Shown here one piece after another: positions 1 through 11,102 of a stretch of 64,000 nucleotides of DNA. Positions within the stretch are counted from its first letter, which is position 1. Every line of letters begins with the position of its first letter. Under the pieces are notes generated by a model, which was not told the origin of the DNA, searched no databases, and saw nothing but the letters and a program-made list of their open reading frames with translations. The translations under genes were made by a program, and so were the position numbers. The stretch comes from Cryptomeria japonica (Eukaryota; Streptophyta; Pinopsida; Cupressales; Cupressaceae), in contig NC_081405.1 in assembly GCF_030272615.1 (NCBI RefSeq), positions 151,818,113 to 151,882,112 of the forward strand. The letters are read 5' to 3'.

Positions 1-183
1 GCCTCTGTGCCGGTATACTTCATTTCTTTTGTGCCGATGTCAGTGTCCTGAGTGCCGGTGTAGAGTGTGATATGCTGATGCCGGTATAATGCCTTTGCTG
101 ATGCCATAGGATTGCAAGGTTGCCATCAATGACAAAACCTTCAATCACATACAATGTCTCATTGGAGTGTGCATATGCCAACA
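1..183 (-). mobile_element. Fragment of an LTR ending TGCCAACA
   Basis: This stretch ends in TGCCAACA and has, about 60 bases before the end, the phrase TTGCCATCAATGACAA. Both features recur at the right ends of the LTRs ending at 698, 6895 and 10797. It therefore looks like the end of one more LTR of the same broad family, read on the minus strand as starting TGTTGGCA. The rest is outside the window, so its type and partner cannot be judged. Confidence 0.45.
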
Positions 184-401
184 AATTTAATTAAAAGGTT
201 TAGAAGAATAGATTTAATTAAATAAAATGATTTATTCAATTAAATGACCTAAAAGGGGTTAATTGAATTTAATTAAATAAATTGAGTAATTTACTTAATT
301 AAATAGAGGAATGTGGATAATTTAATTAAATTAGATTTAATTAAATAGAGAAATGAACATAAAATATTCATTTAGGAATATAGTCATTTTTATACGTCTA
401 C
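184..401. repeat. AT-rich stretch of degenerate TTTAATTAAAT repeats
   Basis: The motif TTTAATTAAAT and close variants recur about eight times. No coding frame is visible. The stretch separates the LTR end at 183 from the part of element A's 3' LTR that matches its 5' LTR. It is either a private insertion in that LTR or older flanking DNA. Confidence 0.6.
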
Positions 402-698
402 AAATACAATACCAATATACATGTCGGTTAGATAACATAAATACATGAATATCAAAAATAATTATCGATGTCGGATCCAAAAGATGTCGGCCTCCAATAT
501 CGATAACCTGATTCTAAACCATGTCGGCATGCATTGTTGATAACCAGAGTATTCCTTTCAACTTGTCGGTGTCGGTGTAGTGTTTGTGAAGTGTCTGCCA
601 ATACACAATTAACCCAAAATATGAAGTCGAAATAAATTGCCATGTTGCCATCAATGACAATATAGTAAAACCAACCAATTAAGTGTCAATTGCCAACA
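402..698 (-). mobile_element. 3' LTR of element A (visible part)
   Basis: It matches about 6600-6895 with scattered substitutions, including the phrases GGATCCAAAAGATGTCGGCC and AATTAACCCAAAATATGAAG. It ends TGCCAACA at 691-698 and is followed immediately by the complement of a polypurine tract, as expected at the internal edge of a 3' LTR on the minus strand. The homologous stretch is only about 300 bases, against 934 for the 5' LTR. Confidence 0.8.
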
Positions 699-700
699 AT

Positions 701-712
701 ATCCCCCTTTAG
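701..712 (-). other. Polypurine tract of element A
   Basis: On the minus strand this reads CTAAAGGGGGAT and ends two bases before the TGTTGGCA start of the 3' LTR. That is the standard place for the plus-strand primer of reverse transcription, and it fixes the element's orientation. Confidence 0.65.
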
Positions 713-1118
713 CATTGATGGCAACACTCATGTGAAAAATGATCATGGTTTCATTTATCGGTTTCATCCTCAACCTACTCCCCCTGGGTTGAATATTCAT
801 CTATGATCATAATAAAAAATACTCCATATCTCTCCCTAATGTATACAACTCCTTTTTTTCTTTTTCACATCTATATCACTCCCCCTTTGACATCAATGCC
901 ATCAAAATTTCCAAAAAGAATACCAAAAAGCCAAAACCGGGACAAATAATGAAAGATATTGTATAATGAATATCCCAAAAATACCTTATTGGAGCTTAAT
1001 ATATTTGAAAATTTTTGGATAGGCCTTCTCCAGAAGATCTAGATAAGTATCCCAACCAGATTTGAAAATGTCGGAAATAGATACAAGTCCATTTAGCAAA
1101 TGGGCAAATGACTCTTTC

Positions 1119-4100
1119 TCATTTAATTGTCGGTGTGGGCTTACCAACCATATCTATACACTCCTTATGTACACTAAGTGAATCCAACTGAGGACTCACC
1201 AAACCTCTAAGACTTCTAGCTCTTCTTATGATTTTGTCTTTTTCTTTCTCAAGAGCAAAAAATTGGGCTTCCAAAATCAAAATTTGACCATCAATGGATG
1301 TAGTCAATAAATTCAATCCATCAAAAGATTTGGCTATACTTGCAATTTTCTCCTGAGATTCCTTAATCCTCTTATCCAAATTAACTATAAGAGCATCTGT
1401 GTTACAACATACTCTGTAAATATTTGTATACTGCTTTAAAGAATTGTCTATCAATTTCAACTTTTCATTAATCTTCTTCCTCTCAGACTCAATCACTTGA
1501 TCAAATGTAGCTATTTTTTCCTCTGTGAACCTCTTCAATGCTTGCCGGTTTGAAATCTACTGCAAGGACTGAAAATTCTTTGAAATATGTTCAGTGATTA
1601 TCTTAAGCTTGCCATATGGGCTTGCTTCATTGCCAAACTTGCACTCTAGGACTAGTATATGCAAAATAGTGGTAGACTGATCAATAATCCCTTTATCCAT
1701 TGATCCCTCCTTCATCATTTTCTATGCAACCATCATCATGATTTCAGTAGAACTCATCTCGATTATGCTTTTATTTTCAACCTACAAGGTGTCAATTGAC
1801 AATGATGATGGACTCACTACTGGTTCCTTGTCAGATTCCTCTTTCTTCTCCTTTGATGATTTAGCCTTTATAGTTTCCTCACTTGCACCGATGGCTTTGC
1901 CACTTGGTGCAGTCTCAGTAACTGTCAGTTCCTCCATAGGAACTGTAACCTTATCCAGTACATCAGTATTCGGAGGACTGTTGTCCTTAACATTAGTAAC
2001 CTGTACATTATCAACCTTTACACTTTATATTTTTTGGTATCTCAACATTTTTCTGTACATTTGTATCTATCGAGGACTTAATTTCCACTATCTTAATGTT
2101 TTTCAAAATTGAGGGTGAAGTACCCATAATACCTTTTCCTTTCCCTTCAACCAGGATGTCTGTAGTATCTGTCTTAGATTTTGGTGAAGTATAAAAATCA
2201 CGGTTCTCTTCAAAGAACTTAACACATGCCTTGTGGGTCTCCTTGATTATCTCATTTACTCTTCCTAACATAAGACTGATTATTCTATGTTTGTTGTTAA
2301 AGATTTTCCTATCTGCAACCTCAAGTGTCTTATCCATCTCCTTTGGAGCAATAGAAACATAAACAGATAACAACTCTTATATCTTAATATGCTTGTCCTC
2401 TTATATTGTTGATAGTCTTCTAGCATCTAACATATCATATAACTCAGTCGATATTTGGTTTTCAATTTCTATCAAGGCTTTCTTATAAATATCCAAATAT
2501 AACAAAACTGCTTCCTCTACTTCTCCTTGTTCATCATCCTCTAAATGTTCATAATAAAATTGCACTTTCTTTAACATACCATCTTTAGTAATCTTATCAA
2601 CTAACTCTGCACAAGTCTTTGGTGGAATAATAGTTGCATTACCATATTCAATTGCCAGATCAATGTCATCCTTCTTCTTTCTCCTTCCAGTATCGAATGG
2701 GGCTGAAGGTGTTACTTTTGGTGCTTTCTTTTGTGTCGGTACCCTGATAGTAACTTTCCTAATCAGTTTCTTCTTAGCCTCTACTTTAGTTTCTTTATTT
2801 TTCTTCCTTGTTACCCTTTTAAATGTCAGGGGTGTGTCATCCTCAGATGCAAATTTTGTTGCAATAGGCTCAATGAATACTTTTGGTTCTTTTCTCTTCC
2901 TGCCTTTCTTCAAGACAACATCAATCAATGCTTTGATATCCTGACAAAGATTTTCAACAAACTTACTTGCATTTCCTTTTTGCTTCTCTCTTTTCTTCCG
3001 ATTGAACTCAGTTTCAACCTCTTGTGTCTTCTTCTTAGCAGTGCCAAAGGTTTTTACAATTTCATCTACTGGTGCATCAATTAACATCCGTGCATAAGCA
3101 TCAAGAATCTAAACATCAACTTCATAACCCATCTCCTTAATCCAAATATTCTGGGGTTTGACCACTTCCATGAGTGTTTCATCTTTCTTAACCATGAATC
3201 ATATGATAGTTCAGTATTTCTCAACAATGTGCTTAGGAACCCTCTCTCTAGATTTCATAGCCTTTTGAAATGTTTTAAAATATCCCCATACTTTGTCATC
3301 TCTTTGACTGCCCAATGTAGCAATAGATTGTTTCAGTTGCCTCCCTACCAAGATATCAAATGCTCATTATCTCTTTCCAAAACTGGGAGTCTCGTTGATG
3401 AAAAATAACATTAAATAGACAATTAGGTTACCATACCGGAAAGTCCCCTTCTTTTCTCCTTTAATCTTTCCTAGGTTAATCAATAGTTCATCTAACATCC
3501 AACCACATAGATCTATCTTCTCATTCTCCCTCATCATTTTATAAGTTGCATAAATGAAGGAGCTAGAAACATAATTTAGTCAGTTTGATTGTGTTACCTT
3601 ATAATCGATGACCATGATTTTGAATCTGATGTTTGTATCGATGATAGTACTAATTGTCATTGACTGCCTATCTGATGTTGCACCGGTAATCTTGTTAGCC
3701 TGATCATTTGAAATTTTCTTCTTTGGCCGTTGTCCAACCTGTGGTAAACTGGTGATTGCCCGATGGCCTCCTTTGTAATCTTATATGGTCTATCTAACCA
3801 GATAAACTCTCCATCCACTATGATCAAAACATACCTAACAAATTCATCTTCGAATTCTAGAATATCCAAAATGTCGGTAAACCCTAGATCAACAATATGT
3901 TGGTATTCAAGTTTAATCTTTCCAGAATCTCCCATTAGCTCATTTATGTACATGCTCTTGATATCAGTTGTTCCCAAATCCTTAATATGACAGTGGATGT
4001 AAGCTCTTACATCTTCAACATACACAACTCCTTCCGGGACATGGGAAAAAGTGCCAACCAAATCGTCCAAGGTAGCCACATGTGGATATCGCTTGAAAAT

Positions 4101-4172
4101 CGGTCTGGGATGGTCCTTGACCTCAACAACAGTTGGATTTGCAACAAAGATAGGTACAAATGATGATCCCAC
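1119..4172 (-). pseudogene. Second coding region of element A, unrecognised, broken
   Basis: Successive open pieces lie on the minus strand at 4172-3657, 3087-2401, 2373-2011 and 1538-1119, with readable sequence between them, so this was probably one ORF of about 1,000 codons. The N-terminal part (from MGSSFVPIF) contains WLDRPYKITKEAI. The middle has a phrase near 3600-3400 around KIDLCGWMLDELLINLGK, the next part is very lysine-rich, and the C-terminal piece is a predicted coiled coil rich in E, K and I. No catalytic polymerase motif was found. It vaguely recalls the poorly characterised plant-transposon-protein or plant-mobile-domain ORFs of non-autonomous elements, but that likeness is from memory only. 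It lies downstream of gag and upstream of the polypurine tract. Stops and frame changes mean this copy is dead. Confidence 0.55.
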
Positions 4173-4516
4173 TTCTATGATTGAAGATAAATACCTGTGA
4201 ATCGCTACCGTTGAAAAACCCTAAAGACCTCTTCCAATCACTGGTAAAATCGCTCAAGAAGATATCTGATCGCACTGAATCGCCCTTAATTGCTCTGAAT
4301 GCAAGGTGATAAAAAATGAAGTAGATTCAACCTTTTATACTTCAAGAAAAACCCCAATCTTTCATTGACATCAATGACTTTCAGTGAAAGATACCGGATC
4401 TTGATAAAACATTTCCATGCCGGATAAGCATCTCCAATGTTTGGAACATCTTCCAGAACTTCCTGGGGCATATGCAACATCTTCATGATTTTTTCCTACC
4501 CCTAAGGCATCTTCCT

Positions 4517-5560
4517 TAGTTACCGATTGAGCTTCTTGCCAGTGCAGGAGCAACCTCCTCTGTCAGATAAGTAACTGGTGCATTCCCATTTGCAAATTGA
4601 TCTTCAGTCTTCCTGACCCATCTCTGGGTATGATCTTTCCGGATTTCATTAACCTTTTCTTTCCCTTTCTCATTTAATCCTCCATTACCAACCGGTGGAT
4701 TTCTGCTTCTACTGAATTTAGCAATATGTCCAACCTCATTACATGCATAACATGTAACATTGTTATTTTGAATTGCTTTGCTAAAACCGATATAATTGCT
4801 TGACCTGCATTGATTAGCCATACGTCCAAATTTTCCACATACATAACACTTAACATTCATTCTACAATCTTCTATCTTATGACCATACTTATTACATTAC
4901 GAACATTTTTCGGGAGCAGAATCAGGGTTCTGATTTGCTCTATTTCTACATTGCCTAGCCATGTAACCAAATTTATTACAAACAAAACATCTACCATTCA
5001 ATTTATAAGCATTAAGCTACCTTATCGGTGCCTTATGATTTTGATCTTTATTTGCAGTACCAGAACTCTATCCTTGTTCAAATCCAAGTCTACTGGAATC
5101 ACTAGTCTGCCTTTGTCTCTTCAATAACTCATCTAGCTATGTTGAACTAATCTTGAATTTTTATTTATACTCACTTGCAATAGTCAGATCTTCTCTCAGA
5201 ATTATCATTTGCCTCTCAAGCTCTTGTTCATTACTCTGGGATTGTACTAAATCAGTTCTCAACATAACATTCTAATGAACCAACCTGCCACATTCTTCAA
5301 ATTTATTCTTTAGAGATACAACAAGATTTTCTTCCTTTTTCTTTTGGTCTTCAATCTCTTTAGACATCCTCGTAGCTATAGCTTGCATTTCATTTCTCAT
5401 GACCATGTTCTCCTAACTCAGCTTCTGACACTGTTCCTTAAGTGCATCTTTCTCTTCATCATCCTTATTCTGCAAAAGTTCCTTCCTCCTAGCTTGAACA
5501 GATCACAACCTCTCCTGTATGTTCTTGCAATAAATGACAATTTTGAAAATAACATAAAAA
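4517..5560 (-). pseudogene. Copia-type gag C-terminal region with four zinc knuckles, broken
   Basis: Read on the minus strand, the first half is a coiled-coil stretch (about 5420-5110) interrupted by several stops. It is followed by four CCHC-like knuckles: CFVCNKFGYMARQC near 4990; one with an in-frame stop near 4900 around CNKYGHKIEDC; CYVCGKFGRMANQC near 4850, with R in the histidine position; and CYACNEVGHIAKFS near 4750, with the last Cys lost. Such knuckles bind packaged RNA in the nucleocapsid part of gag. The coiled-coil-then-knuckles order is typical of plant copia gag C-termini. The UBN2-type N-terminal gag domain was not seen. With stops and two damaged knuckles, the product is not functional. 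Confidence 0.75.
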
Positions 5561-5947
5561 ACTATGGAACATGAGAACTTAATTTCTAGATTTCTTTATA
5601 CTTTCAGAGTTACAAAATTTGTTGCAAAAGAGAATGTTAAGTGTTATAATTATTACCACTAAATAATTATAAATATACAAGTAACTATAAACCTAGATTG
5701 CTATTATTCAATCCATAGTTTTTTATTTTCTTTTCAGAATTGTTAAGAATTCAATTAAATGATGTATTCCAATATAGACAAGAATGAATTCCTTAGCAAA
5801 ATTCAATTCGTCTTGTAGATTTAAGTTCTTCATCCTTTCAGCATCATAATCTTCAAGTGCCACCTCAAGTTGCTTCTCCAAACTCATATCCATGGATTCT
5901 GGATTCAGGATCTTCCTCAAGCTATTAAACTTCCTTCGAGGGACAAG

Positions 5948-5959
5948 GCTCTGATACCA
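5948..5959 (-). other. Primer-binding site, initiator tRNA-Met type
   Basis: The minus strand reads TGGTATCAGAGC, the standard tRNA-Met primer site of plant LTR elements. It lies two bases inside the 5' LTR end at 5962, which confirms the LTR boundary and the element's direction. Confidence 0.85.
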
Positions 5960-5961
5960 AT

Positions 5962-6895
5962 TGTTGGAATCCAAGAACATTGAGAGGGGGGGGGCGGTGA
6001 ATCAGTGTTCTACTGGAATGATCAATTTTAACCTTATTAAAACATGCATACACCAACCGGTATACCGATACATGTAGAATTGAAAGAAGTAAAGCAACTA
6101 ATAAGCCAATAACAAAAATGAATATTATAACACATAGAGTTATATGTGGAAAACCTCAAAGGGGAAAAACCACGGTGGGATTTGTGACCCACAATATCAA
6201 TCCACTGGCCATATGAAGAGATATTACAAAATATAGGGGCCTGCACTTGCAGGAAGGCTTACAGTCTAGAGCACTTTGCTCAATCACAAAAGGAGCCTCA
6301 CTGACTACATACAAATTTAGACTACAATCCAGAGTAATGATTAAACTGCAAAGATAGCATCTTCTATGTCTGAATACAATTTTGGTTAAGCTCTGTTTGT
6401 TCCAATCTTAAACCCTAAACCCTTTACCAGAATACCCCTTCCATAAGTATCCTCACATACATGATCTCTCTCATATGTTTCGCATCTCCTTCGCTGTTTC
6501 CTTCCTAATACATATTCACATGATATATCAAAATGATCTAACCAACTGACCTATATACCCTTTACAATTCATCATGCCTTGTGTCAGCTTACAAAGATAA
6601 ATACAATATCAATATACATGTCAGCTAAATAACATAAATACGTGAATATCAAAAACAATTGTTGATGTCGGATCCAAAAGATGTCGGCCTCCAATAATGA
6701 TAACCTGATTCCAAACCATGTCTGCCTGTATTGCCGGTAACCAAAGAATTCCTTTCAACCTGTTGGTGCTGGTGTAGTGTCTGTGAAGTGCCTGTCGGTA
6801 CACAATTAACCCAAAATATGAAGCCGAAATAAATTCCCATGTTGCCATCAATGACAACATAGTGAAACCAACCAATTAAGTGTTAATTGCCAACA
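5962..6895 (-). mobile_element. 5' LTR of element A
   Basis: It is bounded by TGTTGG at 5962 and CCAACA at 6895, giving 934 bp. It contains a nine-G run near 5986 and the phrase GGGGAAAAACCACGGTGGGA near 6160. A close version of that phrase occurs in the LTR at 9412-10797, so the two belong to one broad family. Short ORFs inside it have no coding appearance. Confidence 0.85.
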
Positions 6896-8204
6896 GAGGC
6901 AACATCAACATCTGCATCCACAAGCTCGAAAGAGGTAAGAGTCAATGATTGAGTGAATATCATAGAGAGTGTCGGGATATCCTCTAGAGATTCGAACAAG
7001 CATGCCTTTATAGAGGAAGCAGGTGACTCAGTCCAAGGAGGCAATAAAAGAGTTGGATTGTCGGCCTCCAAAAGAGGGGCAATGACAAACTCAGGAGAAG
7101 GCAGGGGCTTCTCAACAACACAAATAGAAACATACGCTAAAGTAGACAAAAAAATAGGTGAGGAGTATACGTGAGCTGATTTGCACCGATAAAACTCTGG
7201 AATGAGGCCCTCTTAAAACTTGCATTTAGGCAAGATAAGAAGCATAGGTCGTCAATCAACCATGGTAGGTTGGAGGACCTCGAGAAAGCTCTGATGAAGA
7301 AGCAGTTGTGAGACAGGAGGATCAAGCAAAGCAACACTAGAAACCAACTACATGTGTAGCATATCCAATGGTCAAGACAACATAGATACATCCAACAATG
7401 AGGTGATAAGAGGCGGCTCCAAGGAAGGAGAAATGAAGACTTGCACCCTTTTAGGAGGAGGTTCATTGATAGGCCCCAAAACAGTCGACAACGACATTGA
7501 AGATGATGCAGAGATCAAAACGTCTGAAGGGATAGGAACAAATACAACATGAACAAGTGTTGAAGGTGCACTATGAGTTAGCAAAGCAACATCATGTTCC
7601 CAAGTCATTGTCATCAATAGAATTTACGCTCACTCGCAAACTGATTACGATGAAGATGGTGATCAGGAGTTGAAGGTTATGAGCATCATGCTCCATATGA
7701 GAGGCCTCTGAAACCATATTAGGGACAGAAGAAGCCTCATCTGATGGAACAAGAGGTGCACCTAAGATAGACACTACATTCACAACAACAAGCTCCCTAC
7801 CTCACTTTGCTCGAGGAGCAGTCAGAGGGATAAAGGGTGCCTACATAGGCCATGAAGCAAGAGCAAGTGGTGATGACCAAGAATGAGGGGAATGATTCCC
7901 CTTCTCATATCAAGAAGTTCAAGGGATATTGTCTAGGATTGGGGGCTTGAAGGGAGGGCGGGCCGCAGACTTTGATAGTTCACAGGTGCCTTTCCCTTGT
8001 CTGCACTAGGTGTGGTCACAGGAATAGAAGATACTACTAGAGATTGTGTAGTCCTAGGTGGATGGGGAGGTATACTCGAAGGAACATGCTTAACCTCAGA
8101 CCCCAATGATGAAGGGGCATAAGGCTCTACCCACTTTAACACAAGAATAGACAAAGCAAAGGTTGATGCAAGAAGTGGCAACGAATAGCTAGGCTAAATT
8201 AACT
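6896..8204 (-). pseudogene. Element C region downstream of protease, Ser/Pro-rich, broken
   Basis: The minus strand has short open pieces at 8181-7933, 7617-7372 and 7149-6896, rich in Ser, Pro, Thr and acidic residues, with stops and frame changes between them. The first follows the protease remnant in the same frame after a stop. Nothing resembling reverse transcriptase or integrase is visible. It probably corresponds to the acidic linker region seen after the protease in element B. No function can be given. Confidence 0.4.
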
Positions 8205-8532
8205 TAGGGGCCAACTCCCCCATTTTATACTGATAATATTCCTGATACATCAAGTCACCATGGGGAAGCATGGACCCCGCCAGAGTAGGCCATAAATGAT
8301 CGAATGAAAAATCCCCACAGGTTACCAGGAGTCGATATCTAGTATCCTAGATGGCATGCACAGAACCCTCATAAGGAAACTCCAAACATTTATGGATCAT
8401 TGAAGGGACCACATTTATAACAATTAACTAGGGAATACCTAGTTTGACTTGAAAAAGATCCAACTTAGGGATGATATCAAATGTGAATGAAACAATCTTA
8501 GGTCTCATAAGGACCATCAAGGTGATACTACT
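8205..8532 (-). pseudogene. C-terminal half of element C aspartic protease, broken
   Basis: The minus strand from 8532 encodes FDIIPKLDLFQVKLGIP, then a stop where W would be expected, then INVVPSMIHKCLEFPYEG. This is the end of a retroelement pepsin-like protease and the conserved stretch after it, in which a PW motif is followed by A/V-V-P-S and H-x-K/C-L-x-F-P. The matching part of element B lies near 12380-12230. The N-terminal half with the catalytic Asp region lies 8.3 kb away at about 17148-16865. At least three in-frame stops make it non-functional. Confidence 0.75.
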
Positions 8533-9319
8533 TGTAAAGTGGAAAATTTTGGGCTTGGAAAATTCATTGCATGGAAGGGAGAAATCACTAAGTCAATTTT
8601 CATGTGGAGGACTTTAGATTCAAAAGAGGAGGGAGGGATCCACTAGATTCGGTCACTAATCAGATTATGATTGAATACTAAGTAGATTGACTGAAATGGA
8701 ATGTGTTTGACCCTCTTTTTTAAGTTGACTAGTTGAATTAGGATTAAATGCAAGGAATGAAGCCAAATCTGAGAAAACAGTGAGTTGTAAAGTTAGGATT
8801 TCGTCGTGCACCTGGACTTGAGAAGTATGAGATGATTCGGAGTTGCTCTACGAAAACTGCCAAAAGTAGTAGGGACCGTGTGCAGGGACCAGGGTGCCCC
8901 CTCTTGGTCCTCCGAGATTTCTGAGTGTCGAAAAGGGTTTTTTCATCTCTGTGTCTGAAGCTTATCCTGAGAGTTACAACTGCGTATCTATTTTTCTACA
9001 CACAAAAGAAAAGGAAAATGTGTTGGGAATGGGGGCTTGCCTCCTTATGAAGTTTTGTTTGCCTCCACATGGAATTAGGACCTCATGAACTAGAATGATG
9101 ATCTCCTCTTCAATGCTTGAAATCTTGACTCTATTGTTGCTCCAAAGCTTGAAGGAAGACTGAAAATGCTCAATTGCTCTTGAATGCTTGATAAATGCTT
9201 GATATATGTGTATTCTCGCATCAAATGAGAGGGGAAATCCTCTTATATACTTGCCCAAAGGGAAAATGAGAAATTGCTCTAAGGTAGGATACACTAAAAA
9301 AGACAAGCACATTATCACA
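8533..9319 (-). mobile_element. 3' LTR of element B
   Basis: It begins (plus strand) TGTAAAGTGGAAAATTTTGG and matches 15844-16572 closely over about 735 bases. After GGGAAAATGA at 9268 it diverges completely from the 5' LTR. The right edge is placed at 9319 because the minus strand there reads a G-rich tract, GGGGGCTAAATTAT, then TGTGATAATG. This edge is less certain than the left one. Confidence 0.7.
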
Positions 9320-9411
9320 ATAATTTAGCCCCCAATAGAGGACAAATCAAAGGATAATGAACACAAAACACAAAGCACATGGTGGATTCTCTTTGATGGT
9401 ATGATGAAAGA

Positions 9412-10797
9412 ATAAGGATCCGGTCAACTACTGAGAGGGGGTGTGAATCAGTAGATAGAAAACTGTATTGACTTTCACCAATCTCAAAATCAACCTCTCA
9501 AAGCAAACTCTAAATTGACTGGTTTAAACACTAAACTTCAAATGCAATAATACTGACAAGTAAACCGGTTGACTGTTATAACAAACTAACAATAAAACAT
9601 CTTTGAAACTCTCAAAACCTTTTAACTGAATCATTCAAATACTTTACTGACAGTAATTAAAATATATTTTAGATTGTTGTCGGTTAACATAACATATCAA
9701 AGTAGATTTAGCAGTTAAGCAATTCAACCATAGTAAACATAACCACAAAAACATTCACCACTTGACATAATATTTTTGATGTGGAAACCCAAATGGGAAA
9801 AACCACAGTGGGGATGAATACCCACAAGTATTTTGAACTCTTTTGAAGTTTTCCATGTCAGGAGCCTAGCTTGTTAAAGCTTTACAATAAGTCTCGTTAA
9901 GAACAGATCTTGTTAGGGACCACTCAGTTAAGGGATTGACTATAATGCCCTATTAGAAGCAATACCCTGTTAGGAGTAACCTCGATAGAGAATTTGGAAT
10001 CCAAGCTAATGGACCACCTGGTTAGAGGATTTAGATAACACAAAGCTTGTTAGAGCTTACCCGGTTAAGGGATTTGACTGTTGTAATTGTTAGAAAACAG
10101 CAAGGGTTTGTTGATATGTTTGAATAGCACTACACTTGCTTGTTCAGATCCTTTTCATGCTCCTATCTTCCATTACACATACTATAGATACATCATCTGG
10201 TTCGGAAACCACACTCTCTTACTCTCAACTACAAATTGCCAACACTTCAACAAAACAACTCATCGACCTTATAAACAAAATAATAGGTCGATAATACATC
10301 ACAAACCTAAAATCTCATAAAGATTACAAACAAATCAATTCAAGTATGACCATCGGATTACATATCAATCATTGCACAACATTCAAGATATCCTTGACCG
10401 CTCCTTGATCACCGCTTCATCGAACTCTGTAACTCATCACGTGGTTTCCATTACATGCAATGAACTTGGTCATTCCCAAGACAAAAACCATTATCTCTAC
10501 ACGCCAAAAACCTTTTGAAACTCTTCTCAGACAACATGCATATGTGTCATAATTATTACCGCTCATCATTTGATCATAAACCAATACAACCGATTCACCA
10601 AACTTCATCAGTTAGGGTTTAGCATATCAATAGGTAGGGTTTACTAGTTGATCTCACTTCTGCTCTAGTAATATTGGTTTCCTTCACAAGCTCACTTACT
10701 GGTTAGAAAACAACATTATAACAACATCATTACCGGTTAATTGACATCAATGACAACATAAAATTTCATTAATGCAATCTTCATGCAAATGCCAACA
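9412..10797 (-). mobile_element. Solo LTR related to the LTRs of element A
   Basis: On the minus strand it starts TGTTGGCA (10797) with the phrase TGTTGTCATTGATGTCAATT, and ends near 9412 with the run of Cs before CTCAGTAGTTGACCGGATCC. The phrase ATGGGAAAAACCACAGTGGG at about 9800 matches the one in element A's LTR. Neither a primer site nor a clear polypurine tract adjoins it, and no partner LTR is visible, so it is most likely a solo LTR. No target duplication was found and the left edge could be off by 20 bases. In its middle (9880-10080) a phrase of the type GTTAAGGGATTTGAC recurs in degenerate form. Confidence 0.6.
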
Positions 10798-10836
10798 CTC
10801 TTAACTTTGGAGTTAGTATGATTTTTATGATAACTC

Positions 10837-10861
10837 GTGTGTGTGTGTGTGTGTGTGTGTG
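10837..10861. repeat. (TG)n microsatellite
   Basis: About twelve uninterrupted TG/GT units, just inside element B next to the solo LTR. Length is likely to vary between individuals. Confidence 0.95.
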
Positions 10862-11102
10862 TAGAATTGTCCTCATCCCCCAAAGAAAGGAAACCACCAT
10901 GGAAGAAGAGAACATGTGTCTTTTGAGTCAACATGGGAGAGACCAAAAGAGATCTCAATGCTTTGCATCATCCTCAAGTAGAAAACACTAGGGACAACAG
11001 ATATAAGAATAGGAAAACAAATAGAAGAAGGATCACAAACAAGCAAGAGAGGAGAGACAAAGAAAATCCATGATGTTAATGAAGCTAATCAATTATGTCA
11101 TC

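Larger units (their letters stand above)
402..6895 (-). mobile_element. Element A: gag-bearing LTR retrotransposon without polymerase
   Basis: Two similar LTR segments bound it: 402-698 and the matching right part of 5962-6895. Read on the minus strand the order is 5' LTR, primer-binding site (5948-5959), gag remnant with zinc knuckles (about 5560-4517), a long second coding region (4172-1119), polypurine tract (712-701) and 3' LTR. The LTR ends are TGTTGG and CCAACA, and the primer site is the tRNA-Met type usual in copia elements. No reverse transcriptase, integrase, protease or RNase H was seen, so it was probably mobilised by an autonomous relative. The left LTR cannot be followed past about 402. 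The element may interrupt element C, whose sequence resumes at 6896. Confidence 0.78.

Noticed and set aside
1738-2112. 124-residue plus-strand ORF and neighbours at 2663-3084
   Set aside because: Antisense to the second coding region of element A. Their Ser/Phe richness mirrors the Lys/Glu-rich sense frame.
6621-6875. Small minus-strand ORFs in the LTR of element A (also 452-643)
   Set aside because: They occur in both LTR copies because the LTRs are copies. No motif and no sign of selection.
10837-10861. CRISPR-like or regulatory repeat
   Set aside because: Simple (TG)n microsatellite. No spacer-repeat structure exists anywhere in the window.
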